Source of the DNA: Acidobacteriota bacterium
GTDB lineage: Bacteria; Acidobacteriota; Blastocatellia; UBA7656
Length of the DNA stretch: 62,690 bases
Reading direction: 5' to 3'
NCBI GenBank assembly: GCA_040754075.1
Contig: JBFMDH010000002.1
Coordinates: forward strand, 390,221-452,910
This document shows, one piece after another, positions 62,566 through 62,690 of this stretch. Below the pieces are notes generated by a model, which was given only the letters and a program-made list of their open reading frames with translations, had not been told where the DNA came from and did no database searches. How positions within the stretch are numbered: position 1 is the first letter of the stretch; each line of letters starts with the position of its first letter. A program made the position numbers and the translations under genes.

Positions 62566-62601
62566 AGGGCTGTAACAAAGTCGGTTGACAATTAAAAAAA
62601 G

Positions 62602-62656
62602 GACCTCCCTCGGTTACTCTGTTAGTTGCAAAACCACACAGAACCGGAGGAAGGTC
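62602..62656 (+). promoter_or_regulatory. hairpin covering the ribosome site of the last gene
   Basis: GACCTCCCTCGGTT (62602-62615) is nearly complementary to AACCGGAGGAAGGTC (62642-62656), so the GGAGG ribosome site would be paired. CTGT and ACAG extend the stem. This could limit translation. Confidence 0.6.
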
Positions 62657-62659
62657 TCG

Positions 62660-62690
62660 ATGCATCATAACACTTTTGCCAATTCGCTTG
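62660..62690 (+). CDS. start of an unidentified gene (cut by window end)
   Basis: Ten codons (MHHNTFANSL) follow a CGGAGGAAGG ribosome site. Nothing more can be seen. A hairpin that hides the ribosome site just upstream is a feature often found before transposase genes, but the coding part is too short for a call. Confidence 0.4.
   Translation, partial: MHHNTFANSL

Noticed and set aside
62602-62690. Insertion sequence at the right edge
   Set aside because: Only a hairpin and ten codons are visible; no transposase motif can be confirmed.

Overview
The window reads as a stretch of bacterial chromosome with protein genes on both strands and no rRNA, tRNA or CRISPR array that I can see. The organism is probably an acidobacterium, most likely of the Blastocatellia type. 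This is inferred from an Oar-like TonB-dependent receptor with a carboxypeptidase-regulatory N-domain, a secreted caspase-domain protein, an SdrD-B/gingipain giant protein, bactofilin, PspA, LarE and a very large repertoire of proteases. No phylogenetic marker was tested.

Layout. 1-5714 (+): redox genes (two aldo/keto reductases, an SDR, an MFS exporter, a quinone-oxidoreductase-like enzyme, thioredoxin). 5841-6893: HtrA-like protease. 7054-17040 (-): a PD40 propeller protein, pdxA, an Hfq-like protein with a long acidic tail, a secreted caspase-domain protein and a TonB-dependent receptor. 17630-19994 (+): hflX, apparently starting at ATT, and lemA. 20095-22433 (-): a Tam-like methyltransferase, larE and a dual-specificity phosphatase. 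22553-27271: recO, a secreted unknown, ttcA and a PMT-type glycosyltransferase. 27293-31641 (-): a hydrolase, pyrF, bactofilin, pyrD and pyrK. 31921-39388 (+): two ECF sigma factors, a zinc-finger protein, a TPR-CHAT protein and a subtilase, which look like one regulated proteolysis locus. 39555-47654: a toroid-fold unknown, gmhB, recN, two unknowns and comEC. 47813-51349 (+): pspA, a membrane coiled-coil protein and a tandem AAA ATPase, which resemble an ESCRT-III/Vps4-like membrane-remodelling set. 51493-55722: a Uma2 nuclease, an ACT protein, a glycine-zipper protein and mutS (-). 56127-62489 (+): a 2120-residue secreted protein with SdrD-B domains and a gingipain (C25) domain.

The most unusual signal is not a gene. 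Many short gaps between genes are filled by hairpin-forming elements whose arms are degenerate 7-bp repeats: GAATCCT, ATTGCGG, GTAGTCC, GCAGTAG, GATGAAG, GGCAAAA and others. The arms are usually inverted copies of each other, and they often begin right after one gene's stop codon and end at the next gene's start codon. One version carries an 85-bp block that is nearly identical upstream of pyrD and gmhB, so these two unrelated enzymes share a leader peptide and an N-terminal extension. In comEC, larE and the glycosyltransferase the repeats are translated as part of the protein. They resemble the heptanucleotide STRR repeats of cyanobacteria in style.

Start sites were moved where a Shine-Dalgarno sequence or family alignment required it. 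Family calls come from motifs and remembered family features, not from database searches.
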